Below are positions 16,793 to 25,741 of a DNA stretch of 64,000 nt, piece by piece. Each line of letters opens with the position of its first letter. Position 1 is the first letter of the stretch. Origin of the DNA: an uncultured Alphaproteobacteria bacterium (GTDB lineage Bacteria; Pseudomonadota; Alphaproteobacteria; RF32; CAG-239); assembly GCA_944392315.1 (NCBI GenBank), contig CALXWH010000020.1:29920-93919 (forward strand), written 5' to 3'. The position numbers and the translations under genes are program-made. Under the pieces are notes generated by a model that saw only the letters and a list, made by a program, of their open reading frames with translations, searched no databases and had not been told where the DNA came from.

Positions 16793-18457
16793 ATGGCTGT
16801 GTCTAATGCCGTAGCTGCTCTTTTAGAGGAGTATAAACGCTTTAATTCCGTACAGATGAAAGATTTGTTTAATGAAGATAGCAAGCGCGCTCAAAAATAT
16901 ACGCTCAACTTTGGCGATTTGACGTTTGATTATTCTAAAAACCGCTTTGATGATAAAGTCCTAAAGGCTTTGTTTGAATTGGCCGAAGAACATCATTTGA
17001 AAGAACGTATTGAAGATATGTTCTCGGGCAAAAAAATCAATGTCACCGAAAATCGTGCCGTTTTGCACACCGCGCTCCGCAATTTCTCCGGCAAACCGGT
17101 TTTTGTGGACGGTAAAGACGTTATGCCCGAAATTCTTAGAGTTCAGGCGAAGATGAAGGAATTTTCGGACGCTGTTCGTAACGGAACTTTCAGAGGCGCT
17201 ACCGGTAAAAAATTAAAAAATATCGTTAATATCGGTATCGGCGGTTCTGACTTGGGGCCGTATATGGTTACGTGCGCTCTTAAAAAATATTGGGCGAAAG
17301 ATATTCAATGCTTCTTTATTTCTAATATTGACGGAACGGCTTGCGCTGAAGTCTTGAATAACGTTAATCCGGAAGAAACCCTCTTTATTGTTGCTTCCAA
17401 AACCTTTACCACGATTGAAACTTTGACAAACGCTCGTACTTGCCGCGATTGGTTGGTTAAGGCGCTTGGCGAAGAGGCGGTTAAACATCACTTTGTGGCT
17501 CTTTCTACCAATGCGAAAGCCGTGGCAGAGTTTGGTATTGATGTCAATAATATGTTTGAGTTTTGGGATTTTGTCGGCGGGCGTTATTCCCTTTGGTCTG
17601 CGATTGGCTTGTCTATCGCGTTGGCGGTTGGGTTTGATAACTTTATGGAACTCCTAAAAGGGGCAGAAGCTATGGATAATCACTTCCGCACCGCGCCTTT
17701 GGATAAAAATATTCCGGTCATTATGGCGTTGCTCGGTATTTGGTATAACGATTATTACAATATTCACCGTTACGCCGTTATCCCTTATGACCAATATCTC
17801 AAATTCTTGCCGTCTTATCTGCAACAGCTTGATATGGAAAGTAACGGCAAATCCGTGCGTTTGGATAATAAGAAAATTACCGACTATGCCACAGGTCCGG
17901 CGCTCTTTGGCGGGGCTGGGACAGATGTTCAACACTCGTTCTTCCAACTGTTGCACCAAGGAACGGAGCCGGTGCCGGTAGACTTTATTATTCCGGCTAT
18001 CTCGCATAACGAAAACGGCAAACATCACGAAATCCTTATCGCCAATGTTTTGGCTCAGGCAGAGGCTTTGATGAAAGGCAAAACCGTGGATGAAGCCGCT
18101 GAAGAATTGCGTGCGGCAGGCAAAGACGAGGCAACGATTGAAAAATTGAAACTTAACAAGAGTTTTGATGGTAACCGTCCGTCTAATATGTTCTTGTTGA
18201 AGCAAATTACGCCTTATGCGCTCGGTATGTTGATTGCAATGTATGAGCATAAAGTCTTTACGCAAGGGGTTATTTGGGAAATTGATTCCTTTGACCAATG
18301 GGGGGTTGAACTGGGCAAGCAGTTGGCGCTCAAAATCTTGCCGGAATTGGAAGGTTCGGCCTCTGCTCAGCACGATAGCTCTACCAGTGCCTTGATTGCC
18401 AAAGTCGTCGCTTTGCGTGCGGACTGCAAGAAGGGGCAAGCCGAAAAAGTCGCTTAA
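16793..18457 (+). CDS. pgi: Glucose-6-phosphate isomerase
   Basis: Interconverts glucose 6-phosphate and fructose 6-phosphate in glycolysis and gluconeogenesis. The 554-residue protein is the long bacterial/eukaryotic form. Motifs: NIGIGGSDLGP near residue 147, SKTFTTIETLTN near 207, the FVGGRYSLWSAIGLS signature near 260, and the FDQWGVELGK C-terminal signature near 505. I chose the ATG at 16793, six bases after AGGAGA; the frame is open further upstream but overlaps the promoter. It appears monocistronic and is followed by a repeat-borne terminator at 18574. Confidence 0.97.
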   Translation: MAVSNAVAALLEEYKRFNSVQMKDLFNEDSKRAQKYTLNFGDLTFDYSKNRFDDKVLKALFELAEEHHLKERIEDMFSGKKINVTENRAVLHTALRNFSGKPVFVDGKDVMPEILRVQAKMKEFSDAVRNGTFRGATGKKLKNIVNIGIGGSDLGPYMVTCALKKYWAKDIQCFFISNIDGTACAEVLNNVNPEETLFIVASKTFTTIETLTNARTCRDWLVKALGEEAVKHHFVALSTNAKAVAEFGIDVNNMFEFWDFVGGRYSLWSAIGLSIALAVGFDNFMELLKGAEAMDNHFRTAPLDKNIPVIMALLGIWYNDYYNIHRYAVIPYDQYLKFLPSYLQQLDMESNGKSVRLDNKKITDYATGPALFGGAGTDVQHSFFQLLHQGTEPVPVDFIIPAISHNENGKHHEILIANVLAQAEALMKGKTVDEAAEELRAAGKDEATIEKLKLNKSFDGNRPSNMFLLKQITPYALGMLIAMYEHKVFTQGVIWEIDSFDQWGVELGKQLALKILPELEGSASAQHDSSTSALIAKVVALRADCKKGQAEKVA

Positions 18458-18490
18458 TTGGGGGGGGGCGTGCTAAAACAGCGTCATGTC

Positions 18491-18542
18491 GCAGATTTTG
18501 AAACTTATGTACTCATTTTGTACACCGCGCTTCAAAATCTGC
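18491..18542. repeat. GTAC-core hairpin, copy 1
   Basis: Outer arms GCAGATTTTGAAAC and GCTTCAAAATCTGC (one mismatch) enclose an inner stem TGTAC/GTACA with loop TCATTTT. Copies with related or unrelated outer arms occur at 44142, 50341 and 50479, and a right-half-only copy near 18790. Confidence 0.8.
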
Positions 18543-18573
18543 TTCCAGCCCGCTATTTTATCCCACCCATTGC

Positions 18574-18607
18574 AAAAATAGGAAACTTATTTCAAGTTTC
18601 CTATTTT
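18574..18607 (+). terminator. Terminator of pgi within the cassette
   Basis: AAAAATAGGAAACTT pairs with AAGTTTCCTATTTTT. A similar hairpin with different stem bases follows at 18844-18878 (AAAAACAGGAGCG with CGCTCCTGTTTTT). Confidence 0.8.
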
Positions 18608-19359
18608 TCTGTTTTAAATGGGACGTGCTAAGTGCACTTGTGGGGTACTTGGGCAACTTGTTGGGGTACTTGTACCCGCTTACTTTAGTTCTTTATGGGA
18701 TGGGGTTTGGGAGTGCAACGCGCGTGCTTCTTACATTTTTGCCGCGGACTTTGAGACGTACCGGTAAGCATGTGATGTGTTTGGGGCATGTACACCGCGC
18801 TTCAAAATCTGCTATGAGCCCGCTATTTTATCCCACCCATTGCAAAAACAGGAGCGGAAGCATAACGCTCCTGTTTTTCTGTTTGGCAACTTGTTGGTGC
18901 ACTTGTGGGGTGCTTGGTGCACTTGTGCACGCTTACTTTAGTCCTTTATGGGGGCAAGGTTGGTGCGAAACCGCGGGATTATACCTCTTTGCCGAGCTTT
19001 TTTATCTTCCTTGGCAAAGGGGAAAAATGGTGGCGGTGTGTGATTAAAAGTCGCAAAGTTCTCCTTTGTTGCTGAGCAGTTCTTATTTTCTTAGCAAAGG
19101 GGGAGTGGGGCGGTTTGAGTGTGTAAATGCCTATTGTTTCGTTCTTGTAGCGAATTTGTTGCCCTTCGGGGCGTTGAAAACATCGTTTTCAACGGTGGAT
19201 GAATGATTGATGAAAACCGTTTTGAGAGGAATCTTAAGCCGATTATCCTATTGGGGAGATAAAACTGTAGCCCGTTGGGGCAAGTTTGTCTCCGCAAACT
19301 TGTTTGCTTGTTTTTTGAGGAGGCTCTTTGGTAAAGGCGGACGCTAGAGCTTTTTTGAG

Positions 19360-19388
19360 TTGCCGAATTAGCTTTTTTGTGGTATTCT
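19360..19388 (+). promoter_or_regulatory. Family promoter of the 19420 gene
   Basis: TTGCCG, 17-base spacer, TATTCT, then CTTCTTATGTTAGG. The same layout recurs at 21154, 45052 and 50636. Confidence 0.65.
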
Positions 19389-19419
19389 CTTCTTATGTTA
19401 GGTTCGTGGGAGAGAATAA

Positions 19420-21141
19420 ATGTTTGTTGATATTGAAAATCCTAAGACACCTTTGAAAATTACCAATATTTTGACGGCGTATGACAAAGGCGTGGTTATT
19501 AAAGGGGTGCGCCAACCCAAAGAAAAATTAACGCCGGAAGTTTGTTTTGACATCCTTAAATCCACCAACTATCCGCGTTGTATCAGAGATATGCTGACAT
19601 GCATTGCTAAATTGCCGGAAGAAGAACAAGCCGAGTTTAAAGAAGTGGTCCTTGCCGCGTTTGATCATCGTTTACAACCGACTGATATTCTTCAATTAGG
19701 GCAAGAATTAGCTGAAAAATCCGGCTATGGCATAGAGTTTGCGCAAGTTCAAAAAATTAAAGAGGGATTGTTTTTGTCTTCTGATGCGGTGGCTCTGAAA
19801 TGTTTGATGTGCAAAGAAAGTGAGTTTACAAATGAAGACTTTAGCGCGTATGATAAAGTGATTTTTTTAAGTGATAAAAAAATTCAATTTAAATCGCAAT
19901 TAAAATCATGCGTGAAGTTTCCGAAAAATATGGAATTTCCAAACTCGCTAGATGTTTCTTTTTATGATGAAAATGGATGGGGCGGGTTGAATTTGTTAGG
20001 AGTGCAAAGCATTCGCTGCAAAGAGGGCGCAAAGGTTAATTTGAAAGGTGCAAAAAATTTGCCGGCAAATCTTGATATCTCTTGCTGGGATGAGGTTAAT
20101 TTAGGCAGTTGTGATTTGAGCGAACAGCCAAATCTTCGCTTCAAAGAAGGTGCTAAGGTGAATCTGGAGTTTGCAAAAAATTTACCGCCTGAGCTTGATT
20201 TTTCTTGCTGTGATGATGTTAATTTAAGAGAATGTGATTTGTCTAATCAACCTAATCTTCGTTTTAAAGAAGGGGCATCAGTTGATTTGAGTGGTGCAAA
20301 AAATTTTCCGGAAAATATAGATGTTTCTCAATGTTCTGGAGTGAATTTGAGTGAATGTGATTTGAAGGGACAGCCTCATCTTCGTTTTAAGGATGGCGCA
20401 AAGGTTAATTTAAGCGGGGCGGGAAATTTACCGCTAAATCTTGATTTTTCTCAATGTGATGAGGTTGATTTAAGAAGATGTGATTTGAGTGGACAGCCTC
20501 ATCTTTGCTTTAAGGATGGGGCGAAGGTTGATTTGGAGCGAGCTAAAAAGTTACCTCCTAATCTTGATTTTTCTTGTTGTGCAGATATTAGCTTGAGAAG
20601 CTCGGATTTGAGCGAACAATCCAATCTTCGTTTTATGGAGGGCGCATCAGTTGATTTGAGTGGTGTGAAAAATTTACCAGCAAACCTAGATTTTTCTCAA
20701 TGTAATGAGGTATGGTTGTGCGATTGTGATTTGAGTGGACAGCCTAATCCTCGCTTTAAGAATGGTGCAAAGGTTGTTATGCAAAGTGCTTATAATTTCC
20801 CCGAAAAAATTGATTTTTCTCTCTGCTCTGAAGTGGTTTTAAACTGTTGTGATTTAAAAGACGTGTCGTATCTTTGCTTTAAAGACGGCGCAAAGGTGGA
20901 TTTGACGTTTGCCTATAATTTACCGGCAAATCTTGATGTTTCTATGTGCGCTAAAGTGGATTTGGATGAGTGTGATTTGAGCACGGTTAAAGAGTTGGTG
21001 TTTAAAAATCGCGAACAGATGGAAAATAGTCATGCCAAACTTCCGGATGATTGGAAAGGAAAACTTGTGTTTACTGATGAGATGCCGCAAAATGATTTGA
21101 ATTTGGCGATGACGGCGGCTAAAGCCAAAGGCGGACGCTAG
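19420..21141 (+). CDS. LRR-like family protein, 8 repeat units
   Basis: 573 residues, cytoplasmic. N-terminal helical domain 1-115 (MFVDIENPKTPLK, later NYPRCIRDML and EKSGYGIEFAQ). A linker to about 197 is followed by eight 41-residue units (198-525), each of two LRR-like halves: FKDGAKVDLSGAKNLP, then LDFSQCDEVDLSQCDL. A C-terminal cap carries FKNREQ and DDWKGKLVF. The units are Cys-rich, which fits a reducing compartment. GGGAG precedes the ATG. Closest relative in the window is the 45112 gene. I infer a protein-binding scaffold; no enzymatic motif is seen. Confidence 0.8.
   Translation: MFVDIENPKTPLKITNILTAYDKGVVIKGVRQPKEKLTPEVCFDILKSTNYPRCIRDMLTCIAKLPEEEQAEFKEVVLAAFDHRLQPTDILQLGQELAEKSGYGIEFAQVQKIKEGLFLSSDAVALKCLMCKESEFTNEDFSAYDKVIFLSDKKIQFKSQLKSCVKFPKNMEFPNSLDVSFYDENGWGGLNLLGVQSIRCKEGAKVNLKGAKNLPANLDISCWDEVNLGSCDLSEQPNLRFKEGAKVNLEFAKNLPPELDFSCCDDVNLRECDLSNQPNLRFKEGASVDLSGAKNFPENIDVSQCSGVNLSECDLKGQPHLRFKDGAKVNLSGAGNLPLNLDFSQCDEVDLRRCDLSGQPHLCFKDGAKVDLERAKKLPPNLDFSCCADISLRSSDLSEQSNLRFMEGASVDLSGVKNLPANLDFSQCNEVWLCDCDLSGQPNPRFKNGAKVVMQSAYNFPEKIDFSLCSEVVLNCCDLKDVSYLCFKDGAKVDLTFAYNLPANLDVSMCAKVDLDECDLSTVKELVFKNREQMENSHAKLPDDWKGKLVFTDEMPQNDLNLAMTAAKAKGGR
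20011..20994 (+). repeat. Eight 123-bp coding repeats
   Basis: In-frame 123-base units (41 codons) within the 19420 gene. DNA similarity between units is high enough for unit number to change by recombination; the paralogue at 45112 has seven. Confidence 0.85.
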
Positions 21142-21153
21142 AGCTTTTTTGAG

Positions 21154-21182
21154 TTGCCGAATTAGCTTTTTTGCACTATTCT
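21154..21182 (+). promoter_or_regulatory. Family promoter of the 21214 gene
   Basis: TTGCCG, 17-base spacer, TATTCT, starting only 13 bases after the stop codon of the previous paralogue. The region is nearly identical to the sequence before 19420. Confidence 0.65.
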
Positions 21183-21213
21183 CTTCTTATGTTAGGCTTA
21201 TGGGAGAGTGTAA

Positions 21214-22812
21214 ATGATTGTCGGAATTCCTGATTTTAAGTCGGCTATTGCTGTTGAAAATATCTTAACCCCCTATAAAAAGGGGCGCCTCTCTGATGAT
21301 AAAAAAACGCGTTTGCCTAAAGAAAAAATTACGCCTGATGTTTGTATGGAAATTCTTCAATCCACCAACTACGCCCGAAACATTAAAGATATGCTCCAAT
21401 GCATTGCCGAACTTCCGGTTTCCGAGCAGGGGTATTTCAAAGAGGTGGTGCTTACGACCTTTTCTAATCGCGAGCAGCCGGAGGCTATTCTTCAATTAGG
21501 CCGAGAATTGGCGGAAAAATCCGGCTATACCGAAAGATTGATTAAAGCGCAAGCGCTTAGTGAGGGAAGATATTATCGTTCTGCTCCACAGCCGTGTAAG
21601 TCTTATATTTCTTTACAAGGTGATGTCCAAGAGCGAGATTTGACGGCCTATGATGCTTTAATCTGCCTTAATAAATTGGAACTGAACGCTCAAGGGGTGA
21701 CGCATTTTCCACCTGAAATTGATGCTTCGGATACAAAGTTGCTTATTTTTGATAATTGTGATTTGTCCGGCGTGCAGAGCTTCAAAATGAAAGAGGGGGT
21801 GCATGCTTCGTTTAAAGAGGCTTCTCATCTGCCGCATGATTTGGATTTGTCTTTATGTGCAAACGTCAACTTATATGGGGTTGATGTCGGCTCTTTGGAT
21901 GGGCTGAAGTTTCGGGACGGCGCTACGGTTAGTTTGGATGATGCTTTGAACGTTCCGCATGATTTGGATGTTTCACCGTGTTCCTCCATTACGCTTGATT
22001 GGCAGGAATTAGATTGCTTTGATGAACTCAAGTTTCGCGACGGGGCAAAGGTATATTTGCGTCAATGCGGCGATGTGCCGGCGGATTTGGATTTCTCTAT
22101 GTGTTCGGAAGTGGATTTTGAAGAAGATAATTTGGGCAACGTTCAAAGACTTCGTTTCAAAGACGGGGCAAAGGTCTTGTTTAATCATGTGATATCTTTT
22201 CCGAAAGATATGGATGTGGCTAATTGCGATATCTTATATTTTGAGGCGGCTAATTTGAAAGACCTCCCGCAACTTGATTTGAAAGACGGGGTGGAGCTAT
22301 ATTTGAATAATGCCAGAACGCTCTCGCCTTTGTGGGATTATTCTCGCGCGCAGGTGTTTAGCGCTGCTTCTTGTGATTTTTGGGGCTTTGATGAGCTTAA
22401 GTTTCGTAAAGATGCAAAAGTTGATTTGTCTTCAGCTTATCATTTGCCGAAAGTTTTGGATGTTTCGGAATGTGCCGAGATGGAGCTGGGCGGATGCGAT
22501 TTGAGCCGATACGATGAGATGACGTTGGGCGGAAAGGTTACGTTTCATCAAATGTCTAATACCGTTACCAAAATGCCCAAAAAATTAGATTTGTCGCATT
22601 GCGTCAGCGTTTGGGTGGAACATAACAGCGCCGATTTTAGTGCAACCAAGCAGATTGTTTTCGCTAATCGTGAACAGCAGAAACGAAACAATATTCCACT
22701 TCCAGAGAACTGGAAAGGGGAGGTTATCTTTGCGGATGAACAACCGCAACAACAAAACACAGAACCAAACCTTGGGATGATTATAGCGCGGAAGCAATCT
22801 CGGGATCTTTAA
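21214..22812 (+). CDS. LRR-like family protein
   Basis: 532 residues with the family layout. The N-terminal domain is the second subtype (SAIAVENILTPYKKG, then KKTRLPKEKITPDVC), as in the 50696 and 51892 genes. The 41-residue units are more diverged (LKFRDGATVSLDDALNVPHD, then LDVSPCSSITL). The C-terminal cap has FANREQQ and ENWKGEVIF. GGGAG precedes the ATG. Its last 32 bases overlap the 3' end of the converging amidase gene. No signal peptide or enzymatic motif. Confidence 0.8.
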   Translation: MIVGIPDFKSAIAVENILTPYKKGRLSDDKKTRLPKEKITPDVCMEILQSTNYARNIKDMLQCIAELPVSEQGYFKEVVLTTFSNREQPEAILQLGRELAEKSGYTERLIKAQALSEGRYYRSAPQPCKSYISLQGDVQERDLTAYDALICLNKLELNAQGVTHFPPEIDASDTKLLIFDNCDLSGVQSFKMKEGVHASFKEASHLPHDLDLSLCANVNLYGVDVGSLDGLKFRDGATVSLDDALNVPHDLDVSPCSSITLDWQELDCFDELKFRDGAKVYLRQCGDVPADLDFSMCSEVDFEEDNLGNVQRLRFKDGAKVLFNHVISFPKDMDVANCDILYFEAANLKDLPQLDLKDGVELYLNNARTLSPLWDYSRAQVFSAASCDFWGFDELKFRKDAKVDLSSAYHLPKVLDVSECAEMELGGCDLSRYDEMTLGGKVTFHQMSNTVTKMPKKLDLSHCVSVWVEHNSADFSATKQIVFANREQQKRNNIPLPENWKGEVIFADEQPQQQNTEPNLGMIIARKQSRDL

Positions 22813-23986
22813 AATATCTCACAACCGATTTGGTGATGGCTTCGCCTAACTTCTTTCTATATGACGGTTGGCGCAAAAACTTTTCTTCCGAATAGTTGGA
22901 CAGATACCCTAACTCTATCAATACCGACGGAATATCCGGCGCTTTTAAGACCGCAAACCCGGCAAACTTGTGCGCATTGCTGACGAGTTTTACTTTTTGT
23001 TTCATCTCGGTGACAACATAGCTGGCAAACTTGGATGATTTGTTGCGGCTGTCATTTTGAGATAAAGATATCAGCACATCGTTAATTTCCGGTGAGTTAT
23101 CCGAGAAGTCCATCCCGTCAATAATATCGGCTTTGTTTTCTCTTTCGGCCAGAGCTTCGGCTTCTTTGTCGGAGGCTTTTTCAGACAACGTATATACCGA
23201 TAAACCGCGGGCGCTCCGATTTAAGGCACTGTCGGCGTGTATGCTGATGAACAAATCGGCGTGATAGTTGCGGGCAATGGCTACGCGTTTTCTTAACGGA
23301 ATAAAGATATCCGTTGAACGCGTCATATAAACTTTGAAACCTTTGGCTTGGAGTTGTTTTTGCAGCTCCTTACCCATGGAGAGCGTGATGTTTTTTTCAT
23401 AAGTGCGGTATGAACGGCCGATGGCTCCGGGGTCTTTCCCGCCGTGGCCGGGGTCTAAAACAACGATTTTTTTGCGCTTGACCGCGCCGTTATAGCTCTT
23501 ACTGCTGCTGTTTGATTTAGGGGTTGGGTCTGAAAGTCCTTGTGTGCTCAAATCTATCACCAAGCGCCAATTCTTTTGACCGGCTTGCGGCTCTATGGTG
23601 AATTTCTTTTTTATGTTCACATTGTTGTTGAGCTCAAACACCAAGCGTTTGCCCGATATTTTGCTCTGATTGCCGATACGAAAATCACTGATTAATTTAT
23701 TTTTGCCAATTTTGGGTGAACCGGAGATTTGCGTATCTTTTAAGTCTATCACCAGGCGATTGGGCGAATCTAACAAAAAGGCATCATAATCAAAATCTTC
23801 GGTGCCGTCCAAAACGATGCGGATGCCGTCGGTTTGTTGGCCGGTGCGCACGTCTTTGATGGTGTTTTTGGCGAAAGCCTCAGTGATGCTTAGCCCCATA
23901 AATAAACCTAAGCACAGTGCGGTTTTGGCACTTGCCCAAAATGCTTTTTTGAAGATTGTTTTGATGTCTTGATGTCCTTTTTTCAT
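22781..23986 (-). CDS. amiC: N-acetylmuramoyl-L-alanine amidase (AmiC type)
   Basis: A 401-residue exported zinc amidase that cleaves the peptide stem from glycan during cell separation. A signal peptide (about 1-40, ending TEAFA) is followed by a peptidoglycan-targeting AMIN domain (45-150), a Ser-rich linker and an Amidase_3 domain (175-395). Zinc and catalytic motifs are VLDPGHGGKDPGAIG, ISIHADS, a late histidine in NAHKFAGF and Glu in VLIELGYLSN. I start at the ATG at 23986; a TTG at 23995 would add three residues. A helical insertion near 290 (SEKASDKEAEALAERENKAD) resembles the autoinhibitory helix of division amidases, so an EnvC/NlpD-type activator is likely. Confidence 0.92.
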   Translation of the reverse strand: MKKGHQDIKTIFKKAFWASAKTALCLGLFMGLSITEAFAKNTIKDVRTGQQTDGIRIVLDGTEDFDYDAFLLDSPNRLVIDLKDTQISGSPKIGKNKLISDFRIGNQSKISGKRLVFELNNNVNIKKKFTIEPQAGQKNWRLVIDLSTQGLSDPTPKSNSSSKSYNGAVKRKKIVVLDPGHGGKDPGAIGRSYRTYEKNITLSMGKELQKQLQAKGFKVYMTRSTDIFIPLRKRVAIARNYHADLFISIHADSALNRSARGLSVYTLSEKASDKEAEALAERENKADIIDGMDFSDNSPEINDVLISLSQNDSRNKSSKFASYVVTEMKQKVKLVSNAHKFAGFAVLKAPDIPSVLIELGYLSNYSEEKFLRQPSYRKKLGEAITKSVVRYFKDPEIASAL

Positions 23987-24178
23987 AAGTTCCAACGTAA
24001 AGTGTTCTTTATTTCCTTACAACTTCTTTTAAAAATAACTCACAACTTCTTAATTTTGGTTTAAGATTAACTTATACATTCGGTGTTCTTTATTTTTCTT
24101 TTTAAGAGTTTATTTATTTTTTTGTTTTATATACCTATATATGTGTATAGGTTTTTAGTGTATAGGAGTGTCTTTATT

Positions 24179-24544
24179 ATGTCGGTTGGAAAAAAGGTCG
24201 GCGTGTTGGCCGACAAAATGCTTAAGTTAACTGGGAAAGCCGTTAAAAAGTTGGAAGATTACGGGGCTAAATCAGCGGAAGAAAATCAAAACGAAAATGC
24301 ACGCAAACTCGCTGATGTTATGCATAAAATCGGTCAGTCTTTGGATGAAAAACATGATGCTTATATCGCGAGCGTGGAAGAAAATGCCGAAGATTTGGCG
24401 GAACGCGGCAAGGAGGCTTTGGCTAAACTGAAAGAAGTTTATAAAGAAATGAAAGCGCGCGCCGACGCTGCTAAGGAAAAAGCCGAAAACGATGCAGAAA
24501 AAGATACGGATTTGTCTTCGGCCGATAAGTCAGATGATAAATAA
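24179..24544 (+). CDS. Small charged helical protein
   Basis: 121 residues, almost entirely helical and rich in Lys, Glu and Ala, probably a coiled coil of the phasin or apolipoprotein-like kind, ending in an acidic Asp-rich tail. No signal peptide or enzyme motif. I chose the ATG at 24179 with AGGAG about eleven bases upstream; the frame is open before it but AT-rich and non-coding in character. A good terminator follows. I do not recognise the family. Confidence 0.65.
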   Translation: MSVGKKVGVLADKMLKLTGKAVKKLEDYGAKSAEENQNENARKLADVMHKIGQSLDEKHDAYIASVEENAEDLAERGKEALAKLKEVYKEMKARADAAKEKAENDAEKDTDLSSADKSDDK

Positions 24545-24562
24545 GTTGCTTCTTGCTATTAA

Positions 24563-24597
24563 AAAAAGGCTTCTTCGTGATGAAGAGGCCTTTTTTC
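24563..24597 (+). terminator. Terminator of the 24179 gene
   Basis: AAAAAAGGCTTCTTC pairs with GAAGAGGCCTTTTTT. It is symmetric enough to act also on the converging minus-strand pair. Confidence 0.8.
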
Positions 24598-24600
24598 TGG

Positions 24601-24954
24601 TTAGTGATTTTGACGCATTTTGGCAATGACGCAAATCAAAATAAACCAAAGCATTAAAAAACTTAAACCAAACGCCAAAAAGGCCAAGACGTTTTGCCCC
24701 ATGTCTTTAAACATAAAGGACAAAAGAAAGGTCCCAATGCAACGTAAGGTCCACATTAGCGTTGGTTTTGCCAATGATGCGGTCTTGTTTTGCAGCTCGT
24801 TTAACACTAGGCAGGAAAGAGCTAAAATACTACATCCCCACCCCAACTCTTGGTAATACCAATTGTCTGTTTCTTGTGTCAACAAAGCTATTGCACTAAA
24901 GGCGCTGACGCAACTTATTGTATAGGTCAGCCAAAAGGTGAATTTGTTATCCAT
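24601..24954 (-). CDS. Four-pass membrane protein
   Basis: 117 residues with about four hydrophobic segments and few charged residues. I do not recognise it. It starts 12 bases after the stop of the 24967 gene, so the two form an operon. Membrane stress or envelope roles would be guesses. Confidence 0.6.
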   Translation of the reverse strand: MDNKFTFWLTYTISCVSAFSAIALLTQETDNWYYQELGWGCSILALSCLVLNELQNKTASLAKPTLMWTLRCIGTFLLSFMFKDMGQNVLAFLAFGLSFLMLWFILICVIAKMRQNH

Positions 24955-24966
24955 AGGCGATGTTGT

Positions 24967-25530
24967 TTATAGGTTTCTTGCTTTTTGATATTCTCGTTGT
25001 AATTCCGTTTTCAGAATCATGAAGAGAAACACTACAATAAGTTGTTTGGCTAAGATGTGTTGCCAATCGGGCCATAAAAACATATTAAATTTGGCGGCAG
25101 TGGCGGTGACCGTGCTGATGATACCAAACAATAAGACAAACATGATTAGCGCTAGGATGTTAAAACAGAGCATTAGCAGGTGTATGCCTTCTTTTTGCCA
25201 CGGCAGAGCGTATAAAAATGCCCACGTCATCACAAATATCCACTCTACGGAATACATAACCGCTTCGCAATATTCGGCCCATTCATAGGGGAATATCGCC
25301 AGATGCGGATCAAAAAAGATTTGTTGTAATCCGATGAAGAGCCCAAAGTTACGCTTTAATAAACTGAGGCTAAAGACCATTATTAGCGTGCTTATAAGCC
25401 CATATTGCGGCGGCGGAAGCGTGCGCTCCTTTAACATACTTTGACCGGCCTTAAAAAAGGCGGCATTTTCTGATGTTCTCCGGTTTGCGTTTTTTTCGGA
25501 CATATCCGAATATTTAACAAATTCGTCCAT
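24967..25530 (-). CDS. Multi-pass membrane protein
   Basis: 187 residues, unrecognised. A soluble N-terminus of about 45 residues precedes about four membrane segments (near 47-70, 90-110, 118-142 and 155-175). It is upstream of, and probably cotranscribed with, the 24601 gene. A C-terminal basic tail (KTELQREYQKARN) is likely cytoplasmic. Confidence 0.6.
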   Translation of the reverse strand: MDEFVKYSDMSEKNANRRTSENAAFFKAGQSMLKERTLPPPQYGLISTLIMVFSLSLLKRNFGLFIGLQQIFFDPHLAIFPYEWAEYCEAVMYSVEWIFVMTWAFLYALPWQKEGIHLLMLCFNILALIMFVLLFGIISTVTATAAKFNMFLWPDWQHILAKQLIVVFLFMILKTELQREYQKARNL

Positions 25531-25741
25531 ACAAATATTTTTTTAATAGGTTAGATAATAATTTTTTTACTGTTTGGGATTATAGGCGCTTTTTTTATTT
25601 ATGCAACTGCTATTTACGCAATGGCTGTTTTCTCCTCAATGGAGATAGATTTTAGTTTATATTCTTTATTTTATGCTTTACTTTTGGGCGGGCGACATTA
25701 TTATTCTCTCAACTTGTGGTTTATCTTTTGCGAGGTTTGTG

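Larger units (their letters stand above)
18463..19419. repeat. Duplicated intergenic cassette, copy A
   Basis: About 950 bases without a gene. It matches 44114-45111 in long blocks: the start (GGGGGCGTGCTAAAACAG), a GTAC-core hairpin, terminator hairpins, the TTTAGTCCTTTATGGGGGC segment, the CGAGCTTTTTTATCTTCC block, the CGTTGAAAAC/GTTTTCAACG hairpin and the promoter. Both copies run from the stop codon of an unrelated housekeeping gene (pgi here, a PBP gene there) to the start of a family gene. Just before the promoter, GGCGGACGCTAGAGC matches the 3' end of the neighbouring family gene at 21127, so it looks like the tail of a lost paralogue. Confidence 0.85.

Noticed and set aside
18625..19047. 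140-codon open frame after pgi
   Set aside because: It covers duplicated non-coding hairpins and terminators; the matching region near 44.3 kb does not keep the same frame.
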